NCBI RefSeq assembly: GCF_036320965.1
Contig: NC_092289.1
Coordinates: 24,601,778 to 24,665,777 of the forward strand
Length of the DNA: 64,000 nt
Direction: 5' to 3'
Origin: Panulirus ornatus
Taxonomy: Eukaryota; Arthropoda; Malacostraca; Decapoda; Palinuridae
The position numbers and the translations under genes are program-made. Below are positions 33,867 through 44,681 of the stretch, piece after piece. How positions within the stretch are numbered: the stretch's first letter is position 1; each line of letters begins with the position of its first letter. The notes under the pieces are model-generated. The model searched no databases and had not been told where the DNA came from. It saw only the letters and a program-made list of their open reading frames with translations.

Positions 33867-35835
33867 GCGCCAGGAAAACAGACAAAAAAGACCACATTCG
33901 TTCACACTCATTCTCTCCATATACCCAAACCATTTCAATACACCTTCTGTACTCTCAATTACACTCTTTGTATTATCACACATCTCTCTCACCCTTTCAT
34001 TACATACTCGATCAAACCACCTCACACCACATATTGTCCTCAAACATTTCAATTACAACATATCCACCCTCCTCTGTACAACTGTATCAATCGTCCATGC
34101 CTCGCAATCATATAATATTGTTGGAACTACTATTCCTTTTAACATACCCATTTTTGCTCCCTGAGCCAACGTTCTCTCTTTCTACATATTTTTCAAGGCT
34201 CCCAGAACCTTCGCCCCCTCCCCCACCCTGAGACTTAATTTCGCTTCCATGGTTCCATTCGCTGCAAAGTCCACTCCCAGATATCTAAAACACTTCACTT
34301 CCTCCAGTTTTTCTCCATTCAAGCTCACAACCTATCTAACTTGTCTCACAACTCTGCTGAACCTAATAACCTTGCTCTTATTCACATTTACTCTCAACTT
34401 TCTCCTTTCACACACTTTTCCAAACTCAGTTACCAACTTTTGCAGTTTGTCACTCGAATAAGCCACTAGTGCCGTATCATGGGCGAACAACAACTGTCTC
34501 ACTTCCCAGGCCCTCTCATCCACAACAGACTGCATACTCGCCCCTCTCTCCAAAACTCTTGCTTTTACCTCCCTAACAACCCCATCCATAAACAAATTAA
34601 ACAACCATGGAGACATCACATACCCTTGCCGCAGACCGACCTTCTCTGGGATCCAGTCACTCTGTTCTCTTCCTACTCATACACATGTCTTACATCCTTG
34701 ATAAAAAAAAAGATCGCACTGCTTCTTGCAGCTTACCTCCCACACCATATACTCTTAATACCTACCACAGAGCATCTCTATCAGTCTCATCATCTACTTT
34801 TTCCAGATCCGTAAATGCCACATACAGATCCATCTGTTTTTCTGAATATTTCTCACACATTCTTCGAAGCAAACTCCTGATTCACACATCCTCTACACTT
34901 CTGAAATCATATTGCTTCTCCCCAATCTGACACTCTGTACATGCCTTCACCCTCTCATTTAATACCCTCCCATACATCTTCCGCCAGGCCTCAACCACCT
35001 CTTCTTTCTTAACCATACCATTCTCCCTGACCCTCTCACTTCGCACACCACCCCGACCAAAGCACCCTGCATTTGCCAATCTATTATCAAACACGTTCAA
35101 CAAACCTTCAAAATACTCATTTCATCTCCATGTCACTTAATCACTGCCTGTTATCACTTCCCCCTTGCCCCCTTCACAGAAGTTCCCATTTGTCCTCTTG
35201 TTCTTCGCACGTTATTTGCCTCCTTCCAAAACATCTTTTTATTCTCCCTAAAGTTTAATGATACTCTCTCACCCCAACTCTCATTTGCCCCCCTTTTTCA
35301 ACTCTTGCCCCTTTCTCTTGACCACCTGCCGCTTTCTTTTATACATCTCCCAGTCATTTGCACTCCTTCCTTGTAAGTATCGTCTTTTCTCTTTCACTAA
35401 CAATCTTACTTCTTTATCCCACCACTCACTTCCCTTTCTAATCTGCCCAACCCCCACCTTTCTCATGCCACATGCATCTTTTGCACATGCCATCACTGCT
35501 TCCCTAAATATATCCCATTCCTCCCCCACTCCCCTTACGTCATTTGCTCTCACTTTTTGCCATTCTACACTCAATTTCTCCTGTACTTTCTCGACAAGTC
35601 TCCTTTCCAAGCTCACTTACACTCACCACTCATCTCACCAACATTCTCTCTTCTTTTCTGAAAACCTCTGCAAGTTTTCTCCTTCGCCTCCACAAGACAG
35701 TGATCAAACATTCCTCTAGCTGCCCCTCTCAGCACATTAACATCCAAAAGTCTCTCTTGTATCTCGTCCTTTCACCAACCCCTGACTTTACTCCCAAGAC
35801 TTTTCCAAACCATTCTTCCATTTTACCTTTTACTG
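33867..35835 (-). mobile_element. RTE-like LINE, old copy 4 with internal deletions
   Basis: This diverged minus-strand copy, read from 35835 downwards, has the end of endonuclease motif 1, a jump, the linker, the RT and part of the C-terminus. Near 35755 sequence from the middle of the endonuclease is missing: about 480 bases of the intact copy between its positions 25757 and 26235. Near 33903-33911 the C-terminal ORF sequence gagagaatgagtg passes straight into 3'-UTR sequence tgaacgaatgtgg, skipping everything between. The 3' terminus stops at ctggcgc, and a short TA joint leads to copy 3. Confidence 0.85.
34332..35616 (-). pseudogene. LINE ORF remnants of copy 4
   Basis: Broken open pieces at 35281-35616, 34882-35103 and 34332-34619 match the linker, RT and motif B regions. 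The RT active-site block is damaged: LLFAHDTAL replaces LLFADDTAL, so one catalytic Asp is lost. Multiple frameshifts separate the pieces. Confidence 0.85.
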
Positions 35836-36830
35836 GACTCCGTCTTCAAGAGCTTACACTGCGAGTGGAAAGTCACCTTCGGCAAGCCTGTAGCATCGTC
35901 GGTGGACAAAAAGGAGTACATTCGTTGAGAAACTCCTCATTAGGAAGGAATCCATCAATTTCTTGTTACTGAATGCAGCACGGTTTTGAAGTGTAAGAGC
36001 CACTTAAAAGAGGATCTGGGATATGATTATACTTGTGTGTGTATGTTTATTACGATGTTGAATATACGCCGGTGAGAGTTGTTGAACTTTATTCTTCAAG
36101 TGTTTCTTGTTGAGCAGAAGGCCTCTTCAGGGGGAACTGATGAAAATGCAGAGGCACATGTCTGTACTCCCTCCTGCAGGCCATTCCACTCCTCTCCTTA
36201 CTGGAAGTCGTATCGCGTTCCCACTTCGGCCTCCGTCTCTGTGGTCCCTGGCCCTGTACCCCTACTTTCAGTTACCGCTATTTTTGCTGTTGGTTTTGTC
36301 CAACGTATGAAACTGTCTCAGTTGTTAGTCACTCTCACGTTCATATGTAGGCCACTTCCATTGTTGTTCTCACTTGTTTGCTTAATCCTATATTCCATAC
36401 TTCCCGTCCCATGCCACCTTGGTAGGTATTCATGCTCGTCGATTTGGATAACAACGCATTTTAGGTCTTATGATGAAACATATGAACTTTATATTGTTTC
36501 TTTTGGTCATTCCTCGTCCTTTATCCCCATAGTACATTGCGGGGAAATCTAGTAAAAAACATATCGTATACCACGCAATCCTCGTAGATACTTCTATTAC
36601 ATTTTGTTTTCAGTTTATCCATCTTCATCCCTGACAAAGTAACAATGTTTATTCTCATTTTTTGTAAGTGTCTTTGTACACCTGAGGTCATCCTTGAATT
36701 TGGGACTGTTACTTACATACCTCTTTTGTCTTCTAATTTGTCAATATTCAGTGTCTTTTCAGTATGTTATGGGCCTTCTTGAGTTTACTTAATGAACCTT
36801 CAAAATAACGCAACTTTCTTGAACTCCTCG

Positions 36831-36836
<6 letters not shown>
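35836..36836. other. No recognised gene
   Basis: Unique sequence. The frame at 36079-36552 (157 residues, +) has hydrophobic segments but no family I recognise; the overlapping frame at 36107-36310 is equally plausible by length. Confidence 0.45.

Positions 36837-36901
<65 letters not shown>
36837..36901. repeat. (TA)n array next to a Penelope-like repeat
   Basis: TA run ending at the first base of the repeat copy at 36902. Confidence 0.97.
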
Positions 36902-36903
<2 letters not shown>

Positions 36904-37190
36904 GAAGGGATCACAATTTTGCGCGTGATCAAGTATATTCCTATGAGTCCACGGGGAAAATGAAACCCGGTAAGTTCCCAAGTGCACTTTCTTGTAATAA
37001 TCACATCATCAGAGGAGAACACGAGAGAAATATAACAGTCAGTTCATATACAACGAAGAGACGAAGCTAGGACGCCATTTGGTAAACATGTGATTGTCCA
37101 AGACAGACAAATTAGATAACTTTATTGTTGATAAGATTTGTAAAATGATAAGTCTATGATACGTTCGTTGTTTGCCTTGGACAGTCGCAA
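36902..37190 (-). mobile_element. Interspersed repeat, tentatively a Penelope-like terminal region, copy 1
   Basis: Positions 36902-37085 match the repeat at 43358-43539 through gatcacaattttgcgcgtg, cctatgagtccacgggg, aagttcccaagtgcac and gacgaagctaggacgcc. Further right, tgattgtccaagacagacaa (about 37089-37110) and ttgtttgccttggacagtcg (about 37168-37190) form an imperfect inverted repeat. The terminus lies against (TA)n. The family name rests on general resemblance (non-LTR-like noncoding terminus, TA junction, inverted copies) and not on an RT domain, which is absent here. Confidence 0.55.
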
Positions 37191-38307
37191 GTAATCATCA
37201 CTTTATATTCTGATTGCCCTCAAATAGGACCCAGACATTTTTTCCTCTTAGGTCAAAATATACTGAATACAATAATCAATAGTGGATTTATGATACACTG
37301 AACATCTCTATACTGGTTTGACCTCCATATTATCCTATCTAAAAGGTACATTTGGTCCTCCTTCCTTTATAAACTATGTATTTGTTTACGCTGTTTTTCA
37401 TTCTTTATTTGTCGTGTGGTAGTTTCCCCAGGACCTATCTATTACGTCATCCACATATCAGTAGCACATGACCCTCTTACCCATGATTATGTTGTAGTCG
37501 TCAACATGCAAAGTCTCCATGTACAGGAATGCTACGTCAAGACTGAGGAGAGAGTCCATCACCAGGCAGTCTCCTTTGTACTGGTGTACTCCTTATGGAA
37601 CGTGATACCCCATTCAGGCACACGGACGCCAGTTTCACATAGTTTGTTTTCGATTGCGGTAGTTCGTGATCTTTAATGTTATCCACCGGCCTGGTAGCTG
37701 CTGCATGGCCCCTTCCACCAATACGGTAGTTAAAAAAAGAAAAAAAAGAAACGCCCTCTTTTCTTTTAAAAATCAATGCTTTTCAGCTTTTCAATTAGAT
37801 CCATTCTGAGGTTTTATAGTTAGGATGTTTATATTTTCTTTTATTCTTCTTTTTAGATTTACAAATAAGGTGATGTAATACCACTGTAGAAAGCGCTGGA
37901 GTAACACTTTTTTTTTATTATTTCTGATAAAAGGATCTTGAGGGAGGCTGCCTCAGATGATCAAGATATTACTCTTCCTGTCTGTACCCACAGTGTTTTC
38001 TGCATATTTTCTTAATGGTCAGTAAAGTACTTTTGTCATTACCGTTACTGCAAAGCAGTTAATAACGAAGTACATCATTGGACAAAATATGTAAACCTGT
38101 ATTGCTCACATCTGATCTTCCTTGTCATGTGGAAAGCCTTTCTCCTAGTGACGGCTGGGTATGTGCGTTCCTATTTTACATTATTCATGATCCTGAGGGT
38201 TCCTGGTTCTGACTGCTGTATGGTCGTGTTAAGAATACTGCTGCAAATTATTTATTCATCAATGCGAATCTGGGAAACCAAAACCAATAAAACAAGAATG
38301 AAATGCA

Positions 38308-38311
<4 letters not shown>
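37191..38311. other. No gene seen
   Basis: AT-rich unique sequence; short frames only (86 and 79 residues) and T-runs. Confidence 0.5.

Positions 38312-38391
<80 letters not shown>
38312..38391. repeat. (TA)n array
   Basis: TA run of about 80 bases without a recognised element at either edge. Confidence 0.97.
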
Positions 38392-38393
<2 letters not shown>

Positions 38394-38486
38394 CGATATT
38401 TAAATGTGATCAAGGTTGATATATGACGAGGAACAGTTATGTTTGTGTACTGGTCATCTGATTTGTTTTGGTGGTTATGATTTACT

Positions 38487-40995
38487 GACCTACGGTGGGG
38501 TATACCATGCTAGTAGAGTCATAGTGACCTACGGTGGGGTATACCATGCTAGTAGGGTCATAGTGACCTACGGTGGGGTATACCATGCTAGTAGAGTCAT
38601 AGTGACCTACGGTGGGGTATACCATGCTAGTAGAGTCATAGTGACCTACGGTGGGGTATACCATGCTAGTAGAGTCATAGTGACCTACGGTGGGGTATAC
38701 CATGCTAGTAGAGTCATAGTGACCTACGGTGGGGTATACCATGCTAGTAGAGTCATAGTGACCTACGGTGGGGTATACCATGCTAGTAGAGTCATAGTGA
38801 CCTACGGTGGGGTATACCATGCTAGTAGGGTCATAGTGACCTACGGTGGGGTATACCATGCTAGGGTCATAGTGACCTACGGTGGGGTATACCATGCTAG
38901 GGTCATAGTGACCTACGGTGGGGTATACCATGCTAGGGTCATAGTGACCTACGGTGGGGTATACCATGCTAGGGTCATAGTGACCTACGGTGGGTTATAC
39001 CATGCTAGTAGGGTCATAGTGACCTACGGTGGGGTATACCATGCTAGTAGGGTCATAGTGACATACGGTGGGGTATACCATGCTAGGGTCATAGTGACCT
39101 ACGGTGGGGTATACCATGCTAGGGTCATAGTGACCTACGGTGGGGTATACCATGCTAGGGTCATAGTGACCTACGGTGGGGTATACCATGCTAGGGTCAT
39201 AGTGACCTACGGTGGGGTATACCATGCTAGGGTCATAGTGACATACGGTGGGGTATACCATGCTAGGGTCATAGTGACCTACGGTGGGTTATACCATGCT
39301 AGTAGGGTTATAGTGACCTACGGTGGGGTATACCATGCTAGTAGGGTCATAGTGACCTACGGTGGGGTATACCATGCTAGTAGGGTCATAGTGACCTACG
39401 GTGGGGTATACCATGCTAGTAGGGTTATAGTGACCTACGGTGGGGTATACCATGCTAGTAGGGTCATAGTGACCTACGGTGGGGTATACCATGCTAGTAG
39501 GGTCATAGTGACCTACGGTGGGGTATACCATGCTAGTAGGGTCATAGTGACCTACGGTGGGGTATACCATGCTAGTAGGGTCATAGTGACCTACGGTTGG
39601 GTATACCATGTTAGGAGGGTCATAGTGACCTACGGTGGGGTATACCATGCTAGTAGGGTCATAGTGACCTACGGTGGGGTATACCATGCTAGTAGGGTCA
39701 TAGTGACCTACGGTGGGGTATACCATGCTCGTAGGGTCATAGTGACCTACGGTGGGGTATACCATGCTAGTAGAGTCATAGTGACCTACGGTGGGGTATA
39801 CCATGCTAGTAGGGTCATAGTGACCTACGGTGGGGTATACCATGCTAGTAGGGTCATAGTGACCTACGGTGGGGTATACCATGCTCGTAGGGTCATAGTG
39901 ACCTACGGTGGGGTATACCATGCTAGTAGGGTCATAGTGACCTACGGTGGGGTATACCATGCTCGTAGGGTCATAGTGACCTACGGTGGGGTATACCATG
40001 CTAGTAGGGTCATAGTGACCTACGGTGGGGTATACCATGCTAGTAGGGTTATAGTGACCTACGGTGGGGTATACCATGCTCGTAGGGTCATAGTGACCTA
40101 CAGTGGGGTATACCATGCTAGTAGGGTCATAGTGACCTACGGTGGGGTATACCATGCTAGTAGGGTCAGAGTGACCTACGGTGGGGTATACCATGCTAGT
40201 AGGGTCATAGTGACCTACGGTGGGGTATACCATGCTCGTAGGGTCATAGTGACCTACGGTGGGGTATACCATGCTAGTAGGGTCATAGTGACCTACGGTG
40301 GGGTATACCATGCTAGTAGGGTCATAGTGACCTACGGTGGGGTATACCATGCTAGTAGGGTCATAGTGACATACGGTGGGGTATACCATGCTAGTAGGGT
40401 CATAGTGACCTACAGTGGGGTATACCATGTTAGGAGGGTCATAGTGACCTACGGTGGGGTATACCATGCTAGTAGGGTCATAGTGACCTACAGTGGGGTA
40501 TACCATGCTAGTAGGGTCATAGTGACCTACGGTGGGGTATACCATGCTAGTAGGGTCATAGTGACCTACGGTGGGGTATACCATGCTAGTAGGGTCATAG
40601 TGACCTACGGTGGGGTATACCATGCTAGTAGGGTCATAGTGACCTACGGTGGGGTATACCATGTTAGGAGGGTCATAGTGACCTACGGTGGGGTATACCA
40701 TGCTAGTAGGGTTATAGTGACCTACAGTGGGGTATACCATGCTAGTAGGGTCATAGTGACCTACGGTGGGGTATACCATGCTAGTAGGGTCATAGTGACC
40801 TACGGTGGGGTATACCATGCTAGTAGGGTCATAGTGACCTACGGTGGGGTATACCATGCTAGTAGGGTCATAGTGACCTACGGTGGGGTATACCATGTTA
40901 GGAGGGTCATAGTGACCTACGGTGGGGTATACCATGCTAGTAGGGTTATAGTGACCTACAGTGGGGTATACCATGCTAGTAGGGTCATAGTGAGG
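38487..40995. repeat. 39-bp minisatellite, about 64 copies, with higher-order structure
   Basis: The unit has landmarks gtcatagtgacctacggtgg and ggtataccatgctagtagg. A 36-bp form lacks three bases of tagtagg and is confined to two blocks (about 38850-38990 and 39070-39290). Since both lengths are multiples of three, frames stay open on both strands: 875 residues at 38416-41043 (+), and 634 residues at 39289-41193 (-). Variant atgttaggag recurs at 40427, 40661 and 40895, exactly 234 bases (six units) apart. I do not call the frames genes. Confidence 0.97.
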
Positions 40996-41618
40996 TTGAT
41001 GATGATGCAGTCTTGGTCTCTGGTAGTTCCTTTTTCGGTTTAGGTAGAGGTTTAGGTAGAGGTACACTTCATCAGGAGAAACATTGTCTGAAATTTTTTT
41101 GTTAACAACGGAAGACGAAACGATCGTTATCCTGACGTAGCCAGAGAACCACGTGACCAGGGAAAGGCAGGTGGGCGCGTAAGAATTTGCCACACGCCTT
41201 TACCTACATCAAGTTATCACGCTCCTCTGCACGCCCTCACTGAACCTGTTTTTACCATCATTGGTCACTTTGATCATTCTCACCTTCCACGTCCACTTGC
41301 CTCTACCATCTGCCACCCACCACCTGCAATCCATCTCCACCTATCAGTTAAATGGTCACCCACCTGCCGCCACAATATGTTACCACCTGATTGACCGTTT
41401 AGCTTCAACATCATCGTCTTCAAAGTATCATCTTATGGCTACACTTGTCATGTTCTTGTAGGTGAGCGACTGTAGTATAGTCTTCCTGTGGTTGTGCCAC
41501 TGGTCATAAGTGTCCTGGATCAAAAGACTTACCAATCTAGACTTACAGTGTTGCCTCCCAGGATGGGACGATTGGTAGTCTGCCAGATGGTACACATTTG
41601 TAGTGGTCAGTGTACCCT
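40996..41618. other. Unique spacer, no gene seen
   Basis: Mixed unique sequence with frames near 65 residues only. Confidence 0.5.
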
Positions 41619-41905
41619 CCACTACTAGCCTTCTAGATGGTACACCACGACTGGCCTCCTAGATGGTACACCACTACTGGCCTTCTAGATGGTACACCAC
41701 TACTGGCCTCCTAGATGGTACACCACTACTGGCCTTCTAGATGGTACACCACTACTGGCCTTCTAGATGGTACACCACTACTGGCCTTCTAGATGGTACA
41801 CCACTACTGGCCTCCTACATGGTACACCACTACTGGCCTCCTAGATGGTACACCACTACTGGCCTCCTAGATGGTACACCACTACTGGCCTCCTAGATAG
41901 TGCCC
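41619..41905. repeat. 26-bp minisatellite, about 11 copies
   Basis: Tandem copies of a unit with ctagatggtacaccactact and ggcctc; variants are cctc or cttc and one tacatgg. Confidence 0.95.
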
Positions 41906-41956
41906 CATTACTAACCTCCCAGATGGTGCCCCATTACTAACCTCGTAGATGGTGTA

Positions 41957-42080
41957 CCGCTACTACCCTCCCTGATGGTGGTGTACCGCTACTACCCTCC
42001 CTGATGGTGGTGTACCGCTACTACCCTCCCTGATGGTGGTGTACCGCTACTACCCTCCCTGATGGTGGTGTACCGCTACT
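41957..42080. repeat. 29-bp minisatellite, 4 copies
   Basis: Unit with gatggtggtgtaccgctact and accctccct. It shares the gatggt and taccnctact words with the 26-bp array to its left and may derive from it. Confidence 0.93.
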
Positions 42081-42286
42081 GGGAGTGTTATGGTAGGGGC
42101 AGGAGCCCACCTGATGTGAATATTATGGTACGGGCAGAAGGATCTGTGCTGGGAATGTTGTGGTCGGGCGAGAAGGACGCGTGTCCATTAACAGAGCGGC
42201 CGGGAGCCTGGCAAATCCTGCTGTAGAGAACCGGATGAAACGTAACACTGTGGTCAGTGGTCTCCACCACCGTGACCACACATGCT
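42081..42286. other. Short unique spacer
   Basis: No feature beyond loosely repeated tgttatggta and gggcag motifs. Confidence 0.5.
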
Positions 42287-42413
42287 AGGAGGCAGGTGGC
42301 CAGGTCAGGAGGTGGCCACCATTACTGGAGGCAGGTGGCCAGGTCAGGAGGTGGCCACCATTACTGGAGGCAGGTGGCCAGGTCAGGAGGTGGCCACCAT
42401 TACTGGAGGCAGG
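42287..42413. repeat. 39-bp minisatellite, 3 copies
   Basis: Three identical units with ggaggcaggtggccaggtca and ggaggtggccaccattact; ggtggccacc is a perfect inverted repeat. Confidence 0.95.
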
Positions 42414-42519
42414 GTACACTTACTACACGGCCGAAGGTCAATAATATGAGACGCACACCTTCCCGACCCTCCCTACACACACGCTCGATCCATACTTAGT
42501 AGTTAATGCTCCTGATATC

Positions 42520-43183
42520 CGTCCGTCACACTACCCGTCCGTCACACTACCCGTCCGTCACATTACCCGTCCGTCACACTACCCGTCCGTCACACTACCC
42601 GTCCGTCACACTACCCGTCCGTCACATTACCCGTCCGTCACACTACCCGTCCGTCACACTACCCGTCCGTCACATTACCCGTCCGTTACATTACCCGTCC
42701 GTCACATTACCCGTCCGTCACATTACCCGTCCGTCACACTACCCGTCCGTCACACTACCCGTCCTTCACATTACCCGTCCGTCACACTACCCGTCCGTCA
42801 CACTACCCGTCCGTCACACTACCCGTCCGTCACACTACCCGTCCGTCACATTACCCGTCCGTCACACTACCCGTCCGTCACACTACCCGTCCGTCACACT
42901 ACCCGTCCGTCACATTACCCGTCCGTCACACTACCCGTCCGTCACATTACCCGTCCGTCACACTACCCGTCCGTCACACTACCCGTCCGTCACATTACCC
43001 GTCCGTCACACTACCCGTCCGTCACACTACCCGTCCGTCACATTACCCGTCCGTCACACTACCCGTCCGTCACACTACCCGTCCGTCACACTACCCGTCC
43101 GTCACATTACCCGTCCGTCACACTACCCGTCCGTCACACTACCCGTCCGTCACATTACCCGTCCGTTACATTACCCGTCCGTC
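42520..43183. repeat. 16-bp minisatellite, about 41 copies
   Basis: Tandem copies of acccgtccgtcacact. Almost every difference is one C/T choice (cacact or cacatt), giving a two-state code along the array. The 251-residue frame through it is a by-product. Confidence 0.97.
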
Positions 43184-43284
43184 CCAGGTTCGAGTTTCGA
43201 ACGGGGCATACTGCTCATAGCCAACCCAACTTTTCATCCATCGTGTAGGATTTGTTCATAAATGATTGCCTAGCGTGCGCCGTG

Positions 43285-43288
<4 letters not shown>

Positions 43289-43358
<70 letters not shown>
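43289..43358. repeat. (TA)n array left of the foldback repeat
   Basis: TA run ending at the start of the repeat copy at 43359. Confidence 0.97.
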
Positions 43359-43362
<4 letters not shown>

Positions 43363-43607
43363 AAGGATCACAATTTTGCGCGTGATCAAGATATTCCTAT
43401 GAGTCCACGGGGAAAATGAAACACGAAAAGTTCCCAAGTGCACTTTCGTGTAATAATCACATGATCAGGGGAGACACAAGAGAGATGGATAACAGTCAGT
43501 TGATATATATCGAAGAGACGAAGCTAGGACGCCATTTGGTAATGTGATTATTACACTAAAGTGCACTTGGGAACTTTTCGTGTTTCATTTTCCCCGTGGA
43601 CTCATAG

Positions 43608-43612
<5 letters not shown>
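43359..43612. mobile_element. Penelope-like repeat copy 2, foldback form
   Basis: The left arm 43392-43462 and right arm 43541-43612 are inverted copies of each other with one visible mismatch, separated by about 78 bases that include gacgaagctaggacgcc. (TA)n arrays sit on both outer sides. Inverted terminal copies are a known habit of Penelope-like elements. No ORF is present, so the family assignment is tentative. The left arm also holds the hammerhead-like fold described separately. Confidence 0.6.
43383..43467 (+). ncRNA. Hammerhead-ribozyme-like fold, degenerate core
   Basis: Elements in order are TGATCA (43383-43388, stem I), CCTATGA (43396-43402, where the hammerhead box CUGAUGA is expected), TCC/GGA (43404-43406 with 43411-43413, stem II), GAAA (43418-43421), CACGAAA/TTTCGTG (43422-43428 with 43444-43450, stem III), then TA after G as a possible GUA cleavage triplet, and TGATCA (43462-43467, stem I). 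Hammerheads are known in Penelope-like elements. Two core bases differ, including the essential G5, and four extra bases follow stem II, so activity is doubtful. Confidence 0.3.

Positions 43613-43697
<85 letters not shown>
43611..43697. repeat. (TA)n joint between foldback repeat and LINE
   Basis: TA run of 87 bases joining the right arm of the foldback to a 5'-truncated LINE copy. Confidence 0.97.
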
Positions 43698-43700
<3 letters not shown>

Positions 43701-44340
43701 CCCGGAAAGCAAAAATGGGTATGTTTGAAGGAATAGTAGTTCCAACAATGTTGTATGGTTGCGAGGCGTGGGCTATGGATAGAGTTGTGCGCAGGAGGAT
43801 GGATGTGCTGGAAATGAGATGTTTGAGGACAATGTGTGGTGTGAGGTGGTTTGATCGAGTAAGTAACGTAAGGGTAAGACAGATGTGTGGAAATAAAAAG
43901 AGCGTGGTTGAGAGAGCAGAAGAGGGTGTTTTGAAATGGTTTGGGCACATGGAGAGAATGAGTGAGGAAAGATTGACCAAGAGGATATATGTGTCGGAGG
44001 TGGAGGGAACGAGGAGAAGAGGGAGACCAAATTGGAGGTGGAAAGATGGAGTGAAAAGGATTTTGTGTGATCGGGGCCTGAACATGCAGGAGGGTGAAAG
44101 GAGGGCAAGGAATAGAGTGAATTGGAGCGATGTGGTATACAGGGGTTGACGTGCTGTCAGTGGATTGAATCAAGGCATGTGAAGCGTCTGGGGTGAACTA
44201 TGGAAAGCTGTGTAGGTGTGTATATTTGCGTGTGTGGACGTGTGTATGTACATGTGTATGGGGGGGTTGGGCCATTTCTTTCGTCTGTTTCCTTGCGCTA
44301 CCTCGCAAACGCGGGAGACAGCGACAAAGTATAAAAAAAA
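43698..44340 (+). mobile_element. RTE-like LINE, 5'-truncated copy 5
   Basis: The copy begins ttatcccggaaagcaaaa at the TA joint, reads the last 150 codons of the ORF without interruption to the stop at 44147-44149, then the short-form 3' UTR and tail, an A-run (44333-44354) and a (GTAT)n stretch (44356-44391). The junction shares ttat with the LINE sequence at the break point. Confidence 0.92.
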
Positions 44341-44391
44341 AAAAAAAAAAAAAATATATGTATGTATGTATGTATGTATGTACATACATAA

Positions 44392-44618
44392 AGTTTGGAC
44401 ACTTTATACAGGGTTAAGAGACGGGCGAACACTATAGTAAAGGTCGCTCTCGTTATCAGTAACCACACTTGCTCTCACAACTTGGTCTTTTGAACGAAGG
44501 TAGAGACAGATGTGAGGTTTATGACGACTCATGTGATGCATCAAAAGCCCATATGCGAATAAGATTTAGGCGCTCCGGCCAAATACGTAATGGATCCATG
44601 AATCCCCCCCCCCCCTCC

Positions 44619-44621
<3 letters not shown>
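44392..44621. other. Unique spacer with a C-run
   Basis: No feature other than the C-rich stretch at 44604-44620 before the CT array. Confidence 0.5.

Positions 44622-44679
<58 letters not shown>
44622..44679. repeat. (CT)n microsatellite
   Basis: Uninterrupted CT run. Confidence 0.97.

Positions 44680-44681
<2 letters not shown>

Noticed and set aside
36960..37000. Minus-strand hammerhead reading (CTGATGA with a GTG/CAC stem)
   Set aside because: The box is intact on this strand, but the GAAA side reads AAGAAA in this copy, the box is changed in the copy at 43.4 kb, and no proper stem III with a cleavage triplet follows. The plus-strand reading is more complete.
38416..41193. 875-residue plus frame and 634-residue minus frame as genes
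   Set aside because: Both read through the same 39/36-bp array on opposite strands; openness follows from unit length.
43185..43205. Possible tRNA or Pol III B box (ggttcgagtttcgaac)
   Set aside because: The match to the B box is partial, no A box sits at the right distance, and no cloverleaf can be drawn.
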